The notes under the pieces: model-generated
Database searches by the model: none
Told to the model about the DNA's origin: nothing
Seen by the model: only the letters and a program-made list of their open reading frames with translations
Position numbers and translations under genes: made by a program
Assembly: GCF_001984825.2 (NCBI RefSeq)
Contig: NZ_CP043318.1
Coordinates: 3,100,001-3,164,000, forward strand
Direction: 5' to 3'
DNA: 64,000 nucleotides
Origin: Enterobacter chengduensis
GTDB taxonomy: Bacteria > Pseudomonadota > Gammaproteobacteria > Enterobacterales > Enterobacteriaceae
In this document: in pieces, positions 39,697 through 51,101 of the stretch
Layout of the letters: every line of letters begins with the position of its first letter
Position numbering within the stretch: the first letter of the stretch is position 1

Positions 39697-42600
39697 TTAT
39701 GCCAATTCAGACTCAAACGCTGCATCATTCGCTTCAGCCTCTGCGCCATCAATTAATGCCAAGACTCGGTCAAGAAAGCGTTGCGCTTCGTATACATCTG
39801 TTGCTTGCCGCAGATAATGAGGTATTCGTTCAACAAACTCGGAACGTGATAAAGGCTGATGTTCCAGCAAAGCCTCAAGCATTGCGGGCCGCAACAAACG
39901 ACGATCAGCATCAACATTAGGAAGCTCAACCTCAATGACATGTGTGGCAAAATACTTAAGTTGCTCCTTAAGCCCCAAATTGGGCATAAGAGAATCAATT
40001 GAGTCAGACGCCACTTCAGCGCTTGACTCAATCGTTTCTACATATTCATAGGAAGGTACAACAACGTCTGGAGCCAATGTTTTAAGCTCATGGAGTTTAC
40101 GGATAATCGGAGATAGAACCTCATCAGGATTACTGAACCAATCAGTGGACCAAATGCGGCTAATTCTCCAACCCAAACGCTCCAGAACCTCTTGACGCAA
40201 ACGGTCACGATCACGAGCAGATTTAGCTGAGTGATAAGCCGCACCATCACACTCTATGCCCATTAAGTAACGGCCAGGACAACCTGGATCTTTCACAGCT
40301 AGATCAATAAAGAATCCTGCAACCCCTACCTGAGGTTCACACTCAAACCCAGCGTGATTGAGTGCTTCCATTACAGCAACCTCAAAGTCACTATCTGGAG
40401 CCCTGCCGGTATGCGTTGTGAGGGAATCTAGTTTGCCACTTTCGGCAAACTGTAAAAAACCTTTCAACGAAATAACACCAAGTTTACTGGTTTCACTCGT
40501 CAATACATCTTCAGAACGCATTGAACTAAACACATGCATCCGTTTTTTTGATCGAGTGAAAAGCACATTCAAGCGACGCCAGCCAACATCGGAATTGATA
40601 GGTCCAAAGCGTTGATAAACCTTTCCACCATGCTCAGAAGGTCCATAGGTAAAGGAAATAAAGATTACATCACGCTCATCCCCTTGAACGTTCTCAAGGT
40701 TTTTCACAAAAAGTGGCTCTTCCATGGCATATAAGCCATCGATTGCATCGTTAAATTCAGGGCGATTTCGGCGCAATTCATCGATAGCGCGCTCAATTTG
40801 ATCGCGTTGCTTGGAACTCATGGCCACTACCCCGAGTGACTCACCCGGCCGGTGTTGCGCATGATGAAGTACGGCCTCAGCAACTGCTTGGGCTTCTTCA
40901 ATATTGTGTTGATTGGAGAACCGACCTTTTGACACATAGGTAAATTTAATCCCATACTCTGGAGACTCAGCATTTGGGGAAGGGAATATCACCAAATCAC
41001 TGTTATAAAAATGGCGGTTAGAGTATGCAATCAACTTTTCATGTCGTGAACGATAGTGCCAACGCAAACGTCTCATAGGAAACAGTGGCAAAGCAGCATC
41101 CAAAATGCTGTCAGTATCACTTAAAGCCGCGGCATCATCGTCATCTTCTCCGTCGGCACTTCGATCAAAGAAACTGGTTGGTGGTAGCTGTTTCGGGTCA
41201 CCAACGACCACTAGTTGCTTGCCCCTCGCGATGACACCCAATGCATCCTCTGGCTTCACCTGAGACGCTTCGTCCATCACCACCAGATCAAATTCCATTC
41301 GTCCAGGTTCTAGGTAATGAGCTGCTGACATTGGCCCCATCATGAAACAAGGTTTAATTGCAACCAGCGCATTACATGCACGGTTAACCAATTGCCTAAT
41401 TGGAATATGTCTGGTTTTTTTACCCAACTCATTTTTGATCAAAGCTAGTTCTGTATATTCACTTTTCTTACCACCAGAATTCCCTTCTGGTATATTTCGG
41501 CAAGCAATTTTTGCTGCAATCCGCTGACGTTGTAATTCAATCAGTTTTTTGTCGTAATCTTTAAATGACTTCTGCAAAGCATTGCGCTGTGAGCCGGAAA
41601 CTCTCATCAATTCAGGGTGGATGTGAATAACCTCCCGCGCCAGCTGGTCATGAATTGCTAATGCTAAACCCAATTCAACTTTTTCAATCGGGAGCGAGCC
41701 CGCAAGTACAGCACTCCAGATTCGCTGCAATCCATTTTCATGCATCTGCTCGTAACAACGAATAAAGTTAACCCACCCGTTCAACCAACGGGGTTGCTGT
41801 ATTGCTCTTTCGTTGCGCTCGATTAATGTATTAAGAGAACCATCAGTCGACTTGAGCCACTGACTCCGCTCTAACTTTGTTTCTAGCGCATATAACTCAG
41901 CATTTTTAATCTGTTCATTCCATTTCGAAACTATTTCCCCACCATCACGACATAGTAAATCGTAATCACTACCACTAGCCAAATGTCTGATCTGGGTAGC
42001 CAAGGATACGCAATTTATCTTATCAACCAGTTGCTCGGCAAAATTCAGCGTGTCGTTAATAGTGTCTAACGTCAGTTGATTATTTTTATACGCACCGCAA
42101 GCCAATGGGGTTAATTGTAAAAACGCCCCTAACTGTAACGAGTCATTTTCAAGGGATATCTGAAGATCGTTTATGTTTTGCAAAATCTCGGAGGAATGAG
42201 TCATCTGCTCTAATGATATATCTGGATTGATAAACCATCCCTGCAAGGCAATGAGAGTATTCCGCACCTGTCGGTAAGATTGCATCAATACACCTTGCTC
42301 ACCTAACCAAGATGCATGTTCTTCCAACAAGCTAGAAATACGCGGTAATAACTTAGCCTCGTGCTCGACCCGTTTAACCAAAGTCATTAATCTTGAGCTA
42401 ATCTGCGATTTCTCGATTAAATGCACACCTTTGATAATCTCACCATCTAGGTTAAATAATCCAGAGCCTATCGCAACTCGCTTTCCAAAACCTATCCCGT
42501 AACAAGCTCGGACCTTCTTGTACCAATCACGCAATAACATGAGTTGTTCACAGTCGGTGTCCAACCCTCGGAATGCATTACCAAGTTGATTACCAAAGTC

Positions 42601-45432
42601 ACTTTGTTCAAACCGTTGTAACAGCTCCGAATACTTGAGCAAATCAGCTGAGCAGCGTTTTAACTCAGCAAACTTAGTGTCAGGCTTACGAGATTGCGCC
42701 ATGAGCAGTGCCTTGGCACTACGCCAATCACTCTTAAACCATGCAAATAATCCCCCTTGCTGGATAACAGCAACGGCATGCGCGAGCATCTCTTGGGAAG
42801 GCAACTGGTCCAATTGATACAAAGTAGATAGACCATCTCTTAAAGGACGCAATGTTTCGATTTGACACATTAAGTCGCGCAATACTGCATCGATATCATC
42901 ATCATCAAAAAGAGGATCTCGAACTCTAATAAGCTCAGTCGGTAAAGCACCCAGAATCGACAACAACTCAGAGCAGAATAGCAATCCAGCTTGCGAATCA
43001 TCGATATACGAAGCAATACCATCTGGCAAAGCATTTTTGAAATCGTTTAATTGCGCATAAATAGATGATAACTCATCATGAATTGATTGGATGGATTCAA
43101 GCCACCTGACCAAATCACGTAAAGTGAAATCCTCTGCTGCACCATATTTTTCCAGCTCTTCACGAGGAAAGTCACACGATTGTCCTTGTTCTAAAAGTCG
43201 TAGCTTTTGAGGCTCGATAACCTGGCTCAAGGCCACATAATGACCTTGTAGCAACTCGAACCTATCTAAATAGTGACGCACCCGTGCAATGGCATCGGGT
43301 GAATCTAGCTCACTAAGTGCTGGGAAATGCTCTGAACCACACAACACTGGAAGATTCGACTGATCTTCTACCAATTGCTCAATATATTGAAGCGTATTAA
43401 GGCTTTCGCCTTCTAACGCCCACTTATCTACATATTCTTGATAGCTATGTTGAAAGTCGATAATTGATGTCTGCCAAGTTTGTAGCAAATCGACTATACG
43501 AGCGCTGTCAAACAATTGAATTTGTGTGTTATTCACACCGCTCCAAGGGTGCTCATATATTTCTGCATTAGCCCCCACCTGCTCACGAACCTCTTTGTAG
43601 ATGCGGCTAAACTCTACTATTTGGTCACGCAGCCGTAATTGGGTCACTTTATCCAACTGCTTCCCGGAAAGGTTTTCGATATGAAGTGCTGTTGCATCAA
43701 TATCTAATTTGTGACGATAACGGGTTGCACCACTCAAAATCTGATGGATCGTTTTGCCTGTTTGCGCCCATTGGTTATTGATCAATGCGGCATATTCATT
43801 GAGCTGCTGCTTAAGATCTTCATAACGCAAAATCTGAGCATCAATCTCTTCCATAGTAGGCATGGTCGCCTGACTCACCAAGCGAGCATTAATATCATCC
43901 AGCACCTTGCGCTTATGAGTTTTATGACTGTGCAACTCTAAGCAAAATTGACCTAGCCCCGCACGATCCAAGCGACGTTTGACGACCTCCAGTGCAGCCA
44001 TCTTCTCTGCCACAAACAGGACTTTCTTACCGTTGAGCAGAGCTGCTGCAATCAAGTTGGTGATCGTTTGTGATTTGCCACTACCAGGAGGGCCCTCAAT
44101 GACTAAGTTTTGACCACGGATAGCATCGATCAACGCACTGTGCTGCGAGCTATCCGCATCATCGATTAGTGGAACCTTGTCATGAATATCAGGGTAACTA
44201 TCGATGCAGTACTCATGCTGACCGAAGCCACCAGGTAAGCCGGAATTCTCTTGACCACAGCTCTGACTGGTGAAAAAGCGACGAATTACTTCATGAGACA
44301 ATATATTGCGCTTGTCACAAGGCCAGCGGGCAGGATCGAGGTCAAGATACATCATCATCTTGCCAAAATTGAGCAAGCTAAGTGCACCATAACGTTTCAC
44401 AGACCATTTAGGTTTGTGCTGCTCTACAACCTTCTTCACCGAAGCAAAATAAGACTCTGGAGTTTCCTCTTCATTGAACAAAGGAAGAGCGAGTCCAAAG
44501 TCAGCCTGAAGTTTTTCCTTCAAAGAGAGATTGGGCAAAATATCTTCACCCGTGTAATAAAGTTGAAACTTGTAAAGACCATCCTTCGGATCTAATTTTC
44601 CTCGTTCACATCTCACCGGAATTGTAAATAACGGTGCATAACGTGCCTTTTCAGAGGAATCGCTTTCATACCACTCAAGGAACCCTAACGCCAAATACAA
44701 GATGTTGGCGCCACTCTCCTCCAAAGCAGTTTGAGCCTTACCATAGATGGCGCGCAAACAAGCTTCCAGTTCATTTGGATAAAGCAGAGCCTGTATCCGA
44801 TTATCGTCATGAGAGGGATTGGAAGAAGATATACTAATCTCATTCCCAGCCTTTGCCTGTCGTTCAAAATCCTCAAGCCCTTCATAGCCTGCTAAGCAGC
44901 ACGCCTCCTTCAACGCTGACAAAGCTATACCTTGATTAACGTATTCAGAACGAATCCCTGTTAATTTTCCATTCTGGCCTTGGGCATATTGCAAGATAAA
45001 CTGATGGGCTTTTTCCAGCAACTCTCTATCTGAATCAGAAACAACCGTTTTATGGCTATTTGGTAAATCAAAATCTGTACGGATTCCTAAGACGTGCGCC
45101 CAATCCTTAGCGCTAGGATGAGCTCTTAACTGTATATCTTTACCATCTGGCCCAACTTTGAGATAGCCATGCTCTAACAGCTGCGCTCTAGTTGGATCGG
45201 GCACAGGAGCAAATTCCATCGGGATTTCCGAGCAAAGGGTTTCATAAAGCTGTTCTGATAATTCATCAACAATACGTAGTGAAGACCCTTTTTGAGTGAT
45301 AGGGAAATTCAAAAGTCGATTTCGAGACGTAAGGTCCAATAACTTCTTACGCATAGCCTCGAGGGAAGTCAGAATAAAATCTGAGCCTCCTTGATTGAGT
45401 TCCTCTGCTGTAGAGGTATCTACAGTCGACAT
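39697..45432 (-). CDS. DUF4011 superfamily-1 helicase with Vsr-like nuclease domain (1,911 residues)
   Basis: Start at ATG 45432 (MSTVDTSTAEELNQ), with GGAG 7 bases upstream; an ATG four codons earlier is possible. Order of domains: DUF4011 (about 20-280, RKKLLDLTSRNRLLNF); SF1 UPF1-like helicase with Walker A EGPPGSGKSQT (about 446-456) and DEAS Walker B (VVMDEASQVKPEDA, about 1385); helicase motifs V/VI near 1590-1650 (VDVQGDERDV-type: ENVQGDERDVIFISF; WRRLNVLFTRSKKR); a Vsr/MTES_1575-like nuclease (GIECDGAAYHSAKSARDRDR, about 1723) and a DUF3320-like end. A long coiled-coil insert (550-1300) separates the motor halves. Likely defence helicase-nuclease acting on foreign DNA or RNA, in an operon with two DUF262 proteins upstream and an hsdR stub downstream. 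Confidence 0.88.
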   Translation of the reverse strand: MSTVDTSTAEELNQGGSDFILTSLEAMRKKLLDLTSRNRLLNFPITQKGSSLRIVDELSEQLYETLCSEIPMEFAPVPDPTRAQLLEHGYLKVGPDGKDIQLRAHPSAKDWAHVLGIRTDFDLPNSHKTVVSDSDRELLEKAHQFILQYAQGQNGKLTGIRSEYVNQGIALSALKEACCLAGYEGLEDFERQAKAGNEISISSSNPSHDDNRIQALLYPNELEACLRAIYGKAQTALEESGANILYLALGFLEWYESDSSEKARYAPLFTIPVRCERGKLDPKDGLYKFQLYYTGEDILPNLSLKEKLQADFGLALPLFNEEETPESYFASVKKVVEQHKPKWSVKRYGALSLLNFGKMMMYLDLDPARWPCDKRNILSHEVIRRFFTSQSCGQENSGLPGGFGQHEYCIDSYPDIHDKVPLIDDADSSQHSALIDAIRGQNLVIEGPPGSGKSQTITNLIAAALLNGKKVLFVAEKMAALEVVKRRLDRAGLGQFCLELHSHKTHKRKVLDDINARLVSQATMPTMEEIDAQILRYEDLKQQLNEYAALINNQWAQTGKTIHQILSGATRYRHKLDIDATALHIENLSGKQLDKVTQLRLRDQIVEFSRIYKEVREQVGANAEIYEHPWSGVNNTQIQLFDSARIVDLLQTWQTSIIDFQHSYQEYVDKWALEGESLNTLQYIEQLVEDQSNLPVLCGSEHFPALSELDSPDAIARVRHYLDRFELLQGHYVALSQVIEPQKLRLLEQGQSCDFPREELEKYGAAEDFTLRDLVRWLESIQSIHDELSSIYAQLNDFKNALPDGIASYIDDSQAGLLFCSELLSILGALPTELIRVRDPLFDDDDIDAVLRDLMCQIETLRPLRDGLSTLYQLDQLPSQEMLAHAVAVIQQGGLFAWFKSDWRSAKALLMAQSRKPDTKFAELKRCSADLLKYSELLQRFEQSDFGNQLGNAFRGLDTDCEQLMLLRDWYKKVRACYGIGFGKRVAIGSGLFNLDGEIIKGVHLIEKSQISSRLMTLVKRVEHEAKLLPRISSLLEEHASWLGEQGVLMQSYRQVRNTLIALQGWFINPDISLEQMTHSSEILQNINDLQISLENDSLQLGAFLQLTPLACGAYKNNQLTLDTINDTLNFAEQLVDKINCVSLATQIRHLASGSDYDLLCRDGGEIVSKWNEQIKNAELYALETKLERSQWLKSTDGSLNTLIERNERAIQQPRWLNGWVNFIRCYEQMHENGLQRIWSAVLAGSLPIEKVELGLALAIHDQLAREVIHIHPELMRVSGSQRNALQKSFKDYDKKLIELQRQRIAAKIACRNIPEGNSGGKKSEYTELALIKNELGKKTRHIPIRQLVNRACNALVAIKPCFMMGPMSAAHYLEPGRMEFDLVVMDEASQVKPEDALGVIARGKQLVVVGDPKQLPPTSFFDRSADGEDDDDAAALSDTDSILDAALPLFPMRRLRWHYRSRHEKLIAYSNRHFYNSDLVIFPSPNAESPEYGIKFTYVSKGRFSNQHNIEEAQAVAEAVLHHAQHRPGESLGVVAMSSKQRDQIERAIDELRRNRPEFNDAIDGLYAMEEPLFVKNLENVQGDERDVIFISFTYGPSEHGGKVYQRFGPINSDVGWRRLNVLFTRSKKRMHVFSSMRSEDVLTSETSKLGVISLKGFLQFAESGKLDSLTTHTGRAPDSDFEVAVMEALNHAGFECEPQVGVAGFFIDLAVKDPGCPGRYLMGIECDGAAYHSAKSARDRDRLRQEVLERLGWRISRIWSTDWFSNPDEVLSPIIRKLHELKTLAPDVVVPSYEYVETIESSAEVASDSIDSLMPNLGLKEQLKYFATHVIEVELPNVDADRRLLRPAMLEALLEHQPLSRSEFVERIPHYLRQATDVYEAQRFLDRVLALIDGAEAEANDAAFESELA

Positions 45433-45618
45433 AATGTTCTCCATTTCTTAGGGTCCACAAGTAAAACGTTTTATGCTGATGCATCACAAAAAGACCGCAG
45501 TAAACTGCTGCAAAGAAGAGGAGATTTTTAGTCTCCCCTTCTTTATCAATCAGATCATACAATCAACTTAACGCCCATTAGTTGATAGCAGCCAAATTTC
45601 ATAAACAGATTCAATCCG

Positions 45619-47661
45619 TTATTGCTGAATTTGATTGGATAGTAAGACCTGCAACATATCTTGTTGATGCACAGCTATCTCATCTTCCAGCCAACGACCT
45701 TTATCTTTCATCAGCCGAATCATAGCAAGCAATTTAAGACTATCAGTCTGGTTATTGGCAAGGCTTGCTTCAAAGTGCTCCTGCTTCTGTTGCGGCTGGA
45801 AGTTACTCAAGCGCGAGTTCTTGCTGTGGCTGATAAGGCAAAGGTTGCCAAACGAATGGAGTGCACTCTGCTCAACCGGTTTATAGCCATCCATCGGATG
45901 CTGGGGTGAGAAGTGCTCCACCGAGCTGCGGAAAGTGAACTCAAAGGGGCCAGCAACTTTGTCACTATTCCGATCTCGTACCCACAGCAGATAGTCGAGG
46001 AAGTTGAAGACAAAGTTGTTCTCGATATGACCGAAGCGAAGTTTGGATGTAATCACCTTGTGCCAACTCTCATCCACATTGATGGCGGGCAACAGGGCGT
46101 TATCAAGGTAGAGCATCTGGTAATAGGAAGCCCCTTCACCAGGCGCCAAAAAGCGCTGGAAGACAAAGCGGCGAGCCTGACTCTCCAGATAGGACAGATA
46201 AGCCCCGGCATCCACCGGTTGATCAGGGTGACAATTGTCGAACAGATATCTCAGTGCACCATTCAGCCAATGTTTGTAAACCAGGGTCGGGGTCGACACA
46301 TGAAACGCCGACAGCAACATCAGGACCCGCCGGTTAACACCAGAGAAACCATTCTCATTTTCATCCTTGTCAAAGGTATTGATGTAACTGACGCTCTTTT
46401 CCGAATACCAGTGCAGCCGCTTCAGACTCCAACTATCCTTGCCATCGGCAAACTCGCGCTTGATGATGAACTGATCAAACAGATACTTGCTCTTTAACAG
46501 GCCATAGATAAAACGCTGAACTGCCGCTACTGGATCCGGTTGCCTTATCACTCGCAGCTCAAACTGATCGACCAGTTGTTTATCATCAAGCGGCACCCCC
46601 TCCGTATCACCCGGGTCGCGGCTCACGAGTCGCAGCACATGGAGCAAGAAGTTGGAGAAGTTGATGACGCTGTTAAAGCGCTCGGAGCCTGCGCTCTCCT
46701 CCTCCACCGTCTGCTCACCATCAAGCTTGTCATCCTGCAAAATGGCCAACAAGGTGCGCCCTTGGCTACCGGCAGCTGCACGGCTTTTATCGGCAGCGTC
46801 GGCCGTGTTTGGGGATCCTAGCAGATCAAGCAGATGGGCAAAATCACGGGGCACAAACTGACCCCAGTCGCTCTCACCAAACAGACGGTGGCGCTCTTGC
46901 GGGGTAAAGCCGTACTGGATATAGCGCTCCATATTGGCGCAGGCATCCCATACCCGGGTCAGTATATGAATACTTTGGCGACGATGCTCTTCCTCGGGTA
47001 TCTGGTTCAGCGTCTCCATCAGCCGCGCCTTGATCACTTCATGCTTTTCCAACTGCTCGCCGCGATTGTTCATCGCCTCGAAGAAGTGATTGAGATCGGT
47101 ATCCTTGGGTACTTCGATACGAGAGATCTGCACATGCTTGAAGAGGTAGTCGCAAAAGGCCGTCAGTTTAGCCCCTACCAAACCAAGATCCGCCATTGCC
47201 TTGCCAATCAGCTCAAAACCGTTCACCAAACCTTCATTGAAGGTACTCCCCCGCAAATCGTAGGGGGCAACACCCTGCCATAAGCGCTCGAAGGTATGGC
47301 TCGATATCGGGCGACTCTCAAAAGCGAGGTTGATGGTCTGATACCAGCTCATATCCACCGAATCTATCGCGTGATGTTTGAGCCAATTGGCCAGCAGAGA
47401 GAGGGTAGTAAAGCGCTGCTGGCCATCGATTACCTCGAAACTGCCATCGTCCCGGGCAAACACCACCAGGGTGCCGATATAGTAGGTTTGCGGCCCCTTA
47501 CCACTGACCAATTTTTGATGATAATCCAGCACATCCTGCAGCAGCTGGGTGATCTCTCCCTCACCCCAGGCATAGTTGCGCTGGTACATGGGCACCAGAT
47601 AGCGGGCGCGATCTTCAAGCAGTGCACGAATGGAAAAGGGGCGAACGCCTGCATCATTCAT
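45619..47661 (-). CDS. DUF262 + DUF1524-type (HNH) protein
   Basis: 680 residues. N-terminal DUF262: [10 protein letters not shown] (23-32) and DGQQR (79-83), the ParB-like NTP-binding/hydrolysing motifs of the GmrS/SspE type. A C-terminal DUF1524-like [12 protein letters not shown], then [17 protein letters not shown] (about 585-630). Such proteins restrict modified or unmodified phage DNA, or partner other systems. It overlaps the upstream DUF262 gene by 8 bases, so the two are co-translated. Confidence 0.88.
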   Translation of the reverse strand: MNDAGVRPFSIRALLEDRARYLVPMYQRNYAWGEGEITQLLQDVLDYHQKLVSGKGPQTYYIGTLVVFARDDGSFEVIDGQQRFTTLSLLANWLKHHAIDSVDMSWYQTINLAFESRPISSHTFERLWQGVAPYDLRGSTFNEGLVNGFELIGKAMADLGLVGAKLTAFCDYLFKHVQISRIEVPKDTDLNHFFEAMNNRGEQLEKHEVIKARLMETLNQIPEEEHRRQSIHILTRVWDACANMERYIQYGFTPQERHRLFGESDWGQFVPRDFAHLLDLLGSPNTADAADKSRAAAGSQGRTLLAILQDDKLDGEQTVEEESAGSERFNSVINFSNFLLHVLRLVSRDPGDTEGVPLDDKQLVDQFELRVIRQPDPVAAVQRFIYGLLKSKYLFDQFIIKREFADGKDSWSLKRLHWYSEKSVSYINTFDKDENENGFSGVNRRVLMLLSAFHVSTPTLVYKHWLNGALRYLFDNCHPDQPVDAGAYLSYLESQARRFVFQRFLAPGEGASYYQMLYLDNALLPAINVDESWHKVITSKLRFGHIENNFVFNFLDYLLWVRDRNSDKVAGPFEFTFRSSVEHFSPQHPMDGYKPVEQSALHSFGNLCLISHSKNSRLSNFQPQQKQEHFEASLANNQTDSLKLLAMIRLMKDKGRWLEDEIAVHQQDMLQVLLSNQIQQ

Positions 47662-49108
47662 AATATTTCATCTCCCGAAACAGCCCGACCAGCTCATCTT
47701 CGGCACCATTGCGATTGTTCTTGTTCTCTCGACTGCTCATGCTAGGCAAAGGGAAGCCGTGCAGATCTCCCGGCAGACGAGCATCACGAATGGCACGGAT
47801 CAGATTGTGCTCCAGCACATAGTTATCCATGGTTGCCAACTGCACTACCTGCTGGCGGATGCGGCAGCGATAGGCCCAGATAAAGCACTTCTCGATGGCC
47901 AGTGACAGCCCTTGGCTGCCGAACTTGTCGATATAGAAGATCAGGGCGCAGTCGAACATGGCCCGCACATAACGATCCCCGGTGCGGTGGCGACGCTCGT
48001 AGCTGCCCAGGGTCGATAGCACCTTGCTGGCCATCGGTGTCAGCGTTTCGCCGAGCAGGGTGGCAGATTGCGCCTTGCCGGAATCAGACTCCTCGGCCAC
48101 GATGGCGGCCACCCGCGTCTGGTAGTACTCGGCCATCTCGAAAAAGCGCCGACCATTGATGATCATCTGGTCGAGATGAAAGGGAAACGTCATGTACTGG
48201 CCGTCAATCTTGCGCTGGTACTGGCTGTTGTACTCATCGACAAAGTGGTGGGCGATGCGCAGCGACTCCACGTAAGGATAATGCCCTACCCGATCTAGGT
48301 TGACCCCCTTGAAGAGATCCACCTCCCCCTTGCCAAAGTAGCGGGCCGACTTGCCCTCGGCCCACTGGCGTACCCGATAGAGATAGAGGGCGAACATATT
48401 GGCCAGCTCGTCGCTTGGCAGGCGCTCCCAATGGGCGACCGCCTCGGCCTTGAGATTGGCCTCATGACCGGCAAACTCGCGCAGGTGAAATGCCTTGAGC
48501 AGATCGTGAGGAGCCAGATCGCGCCCCCGGGCATTTTGCGAATCGAAGAACTGGAACGCCTCCGAGATATCCTGCAGTACAAAGCAGACCACCTGACAGC
48601 GGTTGAGCAGAAAGTCAATTTGCTGCTCGTCAAACTCAGGGCGGGCCACCAGCCGACGCAACTCCAGATAGTTGCGTCTGAGGTTGAACTCCGAATCCCG
48701 GCTGGGGAAGCGCTGGCGCTGCATAAACGCATCGATAGGTCCACGCAAGACCTGCAATTGCTCACGCAGATCCTGACGTTGAAACCGGATACTCTTCTCT
48801 TTGCCACTGCGATTTTCGTTATCCAGCACCTCGATCAGCGCCTTGACGGTCAACATCAGGGTCAGGGTGCGTTGCTGACCATCGACGATATCAAGCATCT
48901 CGCCCTGCTCACTATCGGTGTGCTGATGAAACACCACCGAGCCCAGCCGGTAGGCGCTCTTGTCCTGATGGGTTGCCAAATCGGTAAAGAGATTCGAGAT
49001 ATTCTTGGAGCCCCAGCGGTAAGGTCGCTGATAGCTTGGGATGGCCAGTTGGGGAATGGCCAGCAACTGGCGTACCGACTGCACTTGATTATTAATGCTC
49101 TCCATCAT
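47654..49108 (-). CDS. DUF262 protein without HNH domain
   Basis: 484 residues. [10 protein letters not shown] (23-32) and DGQQR (76-80) are present; the C-terminal half is helical and lacks an HNH motif, ending [17 protein letters not shown] lies immediately before two adjacent ATGs (49108, 49105); the second has better spacing. Only 18 bases separate it from the end of an IS, so its native promoter or upstream partner genes were probably lost. With the following DUF262-HNH gene it looks like a split GmrS/GmrD-type pair. Confidence 0.87.
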   Translation of the reverse strand: MMESINNQVQSVRQLLAIPQLAIPSYQRPYRWGSKNISNLFTDLATHQDKSAYRLGSVVFHQHTDSEQGEMLDIVDGQQRTLTLMLTVKALIEVLDNENRSGKEKSIRFQRQDLREQLQVLRGPIDAFMQRQRFPSRDSEFNLRRNYLELRRLVARPEFDEQQIDFLLNRCQVVCFVLQDISEAFQFFDSQNARGRDLAPHDLLKAFHLREFAGHEANLKAEAVAHWERLPSDELANMFALYLYRVRQWAEGKSARYFGKGEVDLFKGVNLDRVGHYPYVESLRIAHHFVDEYNSQYQRKIDGQYMTFPFHLDQMIINGRRFFEMAEYYQTRVAAIVAEESDSGKAQSATLLGETLTPMASKVLSTLGSYERRHRTGDRYVRAMFDCALIFYIDKFGSQGLSLAIEKCFIWAYRCRIRQQVVQLATMDNYVLEHNLIRAIRDARLPGDLHGFPLPSMSSRENKNNRNGAEDELVGLFREMKYYE

Positions 49109-49129
49109 GCCTCCTGCGGTATGAAGTGG

Positions 49130-50334
<1,205 letters not shown>

Positions 50335-50365
50335 CTCTGTTCAGGTGGCCAAATTCAGTAAACCA

Positions 50366-50615
50366 CTTCAGCCTGAGCATCTGACTGTTCTTTATTAGTG
50401 GAAGAATCCGGACCGTACTTCTTTATCCAGGCATAAAGGCTGTGGGTGGTGATATCGAGACGTGTTGCAACGCTGGCAACAGAATAACCGCGATCAACAA
50501 CCTGTTTGACTGCTTCAGTTTTAAACTCTTCGGGATAACGCTTACCGCTCATGGGCACCTCTCTTTAAGCCATCTTAAATGACTCTGAGGTGTCTGTTAA
50601 ACCCGTGGCGATTCA
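50366..50615 (-). mobile_element. Truncated IS3-family element (orfA start and one end)
   Basis: Contains the IS terminus TGAATCGCCACGGGTTTAAC (at 50615) and an orfA start, MSGKRYPEEFKTEAVKQVVD, cut at 50366 by the neighbouring IS. The terminus supplies the stop codon of the adjacent coiled-coil gene. Confidence 0.85.
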
Positions 50616-51101
50616 AACCATATTCATAGCCAAGAATCCGACACCTCCAGCCAACACCAAGATACCTAAAACAACTATGGTTCGTAGCCCGCTTATCGAT
50701 CTTTGCTGAGACTCCACCGCTGCCTCTAACTTGCTTTTCAATTCCGCTAATTGTTTAGCAATGCGGCTATCAATTGCTGTGCAGCCTTGTTCAAACTGAT
50801 CAGGTGTTACAAACTTCAAGGCTGCAACCTCACGCCTTAGTTTCAACTGTTCATCTTTGATCTGGCCTAGAAGATCATTCAGTGACGTAAGGCGACCGTC
50901 AAACTCTTCAAATTTATTCGAGTTCTTCGTAACCAATTCAGCTTGTTCATAAGCTAGACTTGCGAGCGTTGATTTCGCTGCCTCTATCTCAGTTCTTGCA
51001 TCGTTGACGGCGCTCAACAGGCCATTAAACTCTGCCACTTGCGTCGATTGCTCTTCGAGTGAATCGATTACCCGGTGTAGTTTCTGTATGTCATTCACCA
51101 A
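50613..51101 (-). CDS. Coiled-coil protein with a C-terminal membrane helix, third gene of the DprA-RecQ operon
   Basis: 162 residues: coiled coil over residues 1-95 (LHRVIDSLEEQSTQVAEFNG; LKLRREVAALK), a second helix to 135, and a single membrane segment at about 139-160 (TIVVLGILVLAGGVGFLAMN). ATG overlaps the upstream gene stop by 7 bases. The stop codon TGA is formed by the first bases of an IS end, so the native protein may have been longer. Topology suggests an inner-membrane-anchored sensor or effector for the helicase partner. Confidence 0.8.
   Translation of the reverse strand: MVNDIQKLHRVIDSLEEQSTQVAEFNGLLSAVNDARTEIEAAKSTLASLAYEQAELVTKNSNKFEEFDGRLTSLNDLLGQIKDEQLKLRREVAALKFVTPDQFEQGCTAIDSRIAKQLAELKSKLEAAVESQQRSISGLRTIVVLGILVLAGGVGFLAMNMV

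Noticed and set aside
39697..45432. Calling the DUF4011 helicase Mokosh or another named system
   Set aside because: The domain order and partners seen here (DUF262 pair, hsdR) do not match a named system closely enough to assign one.
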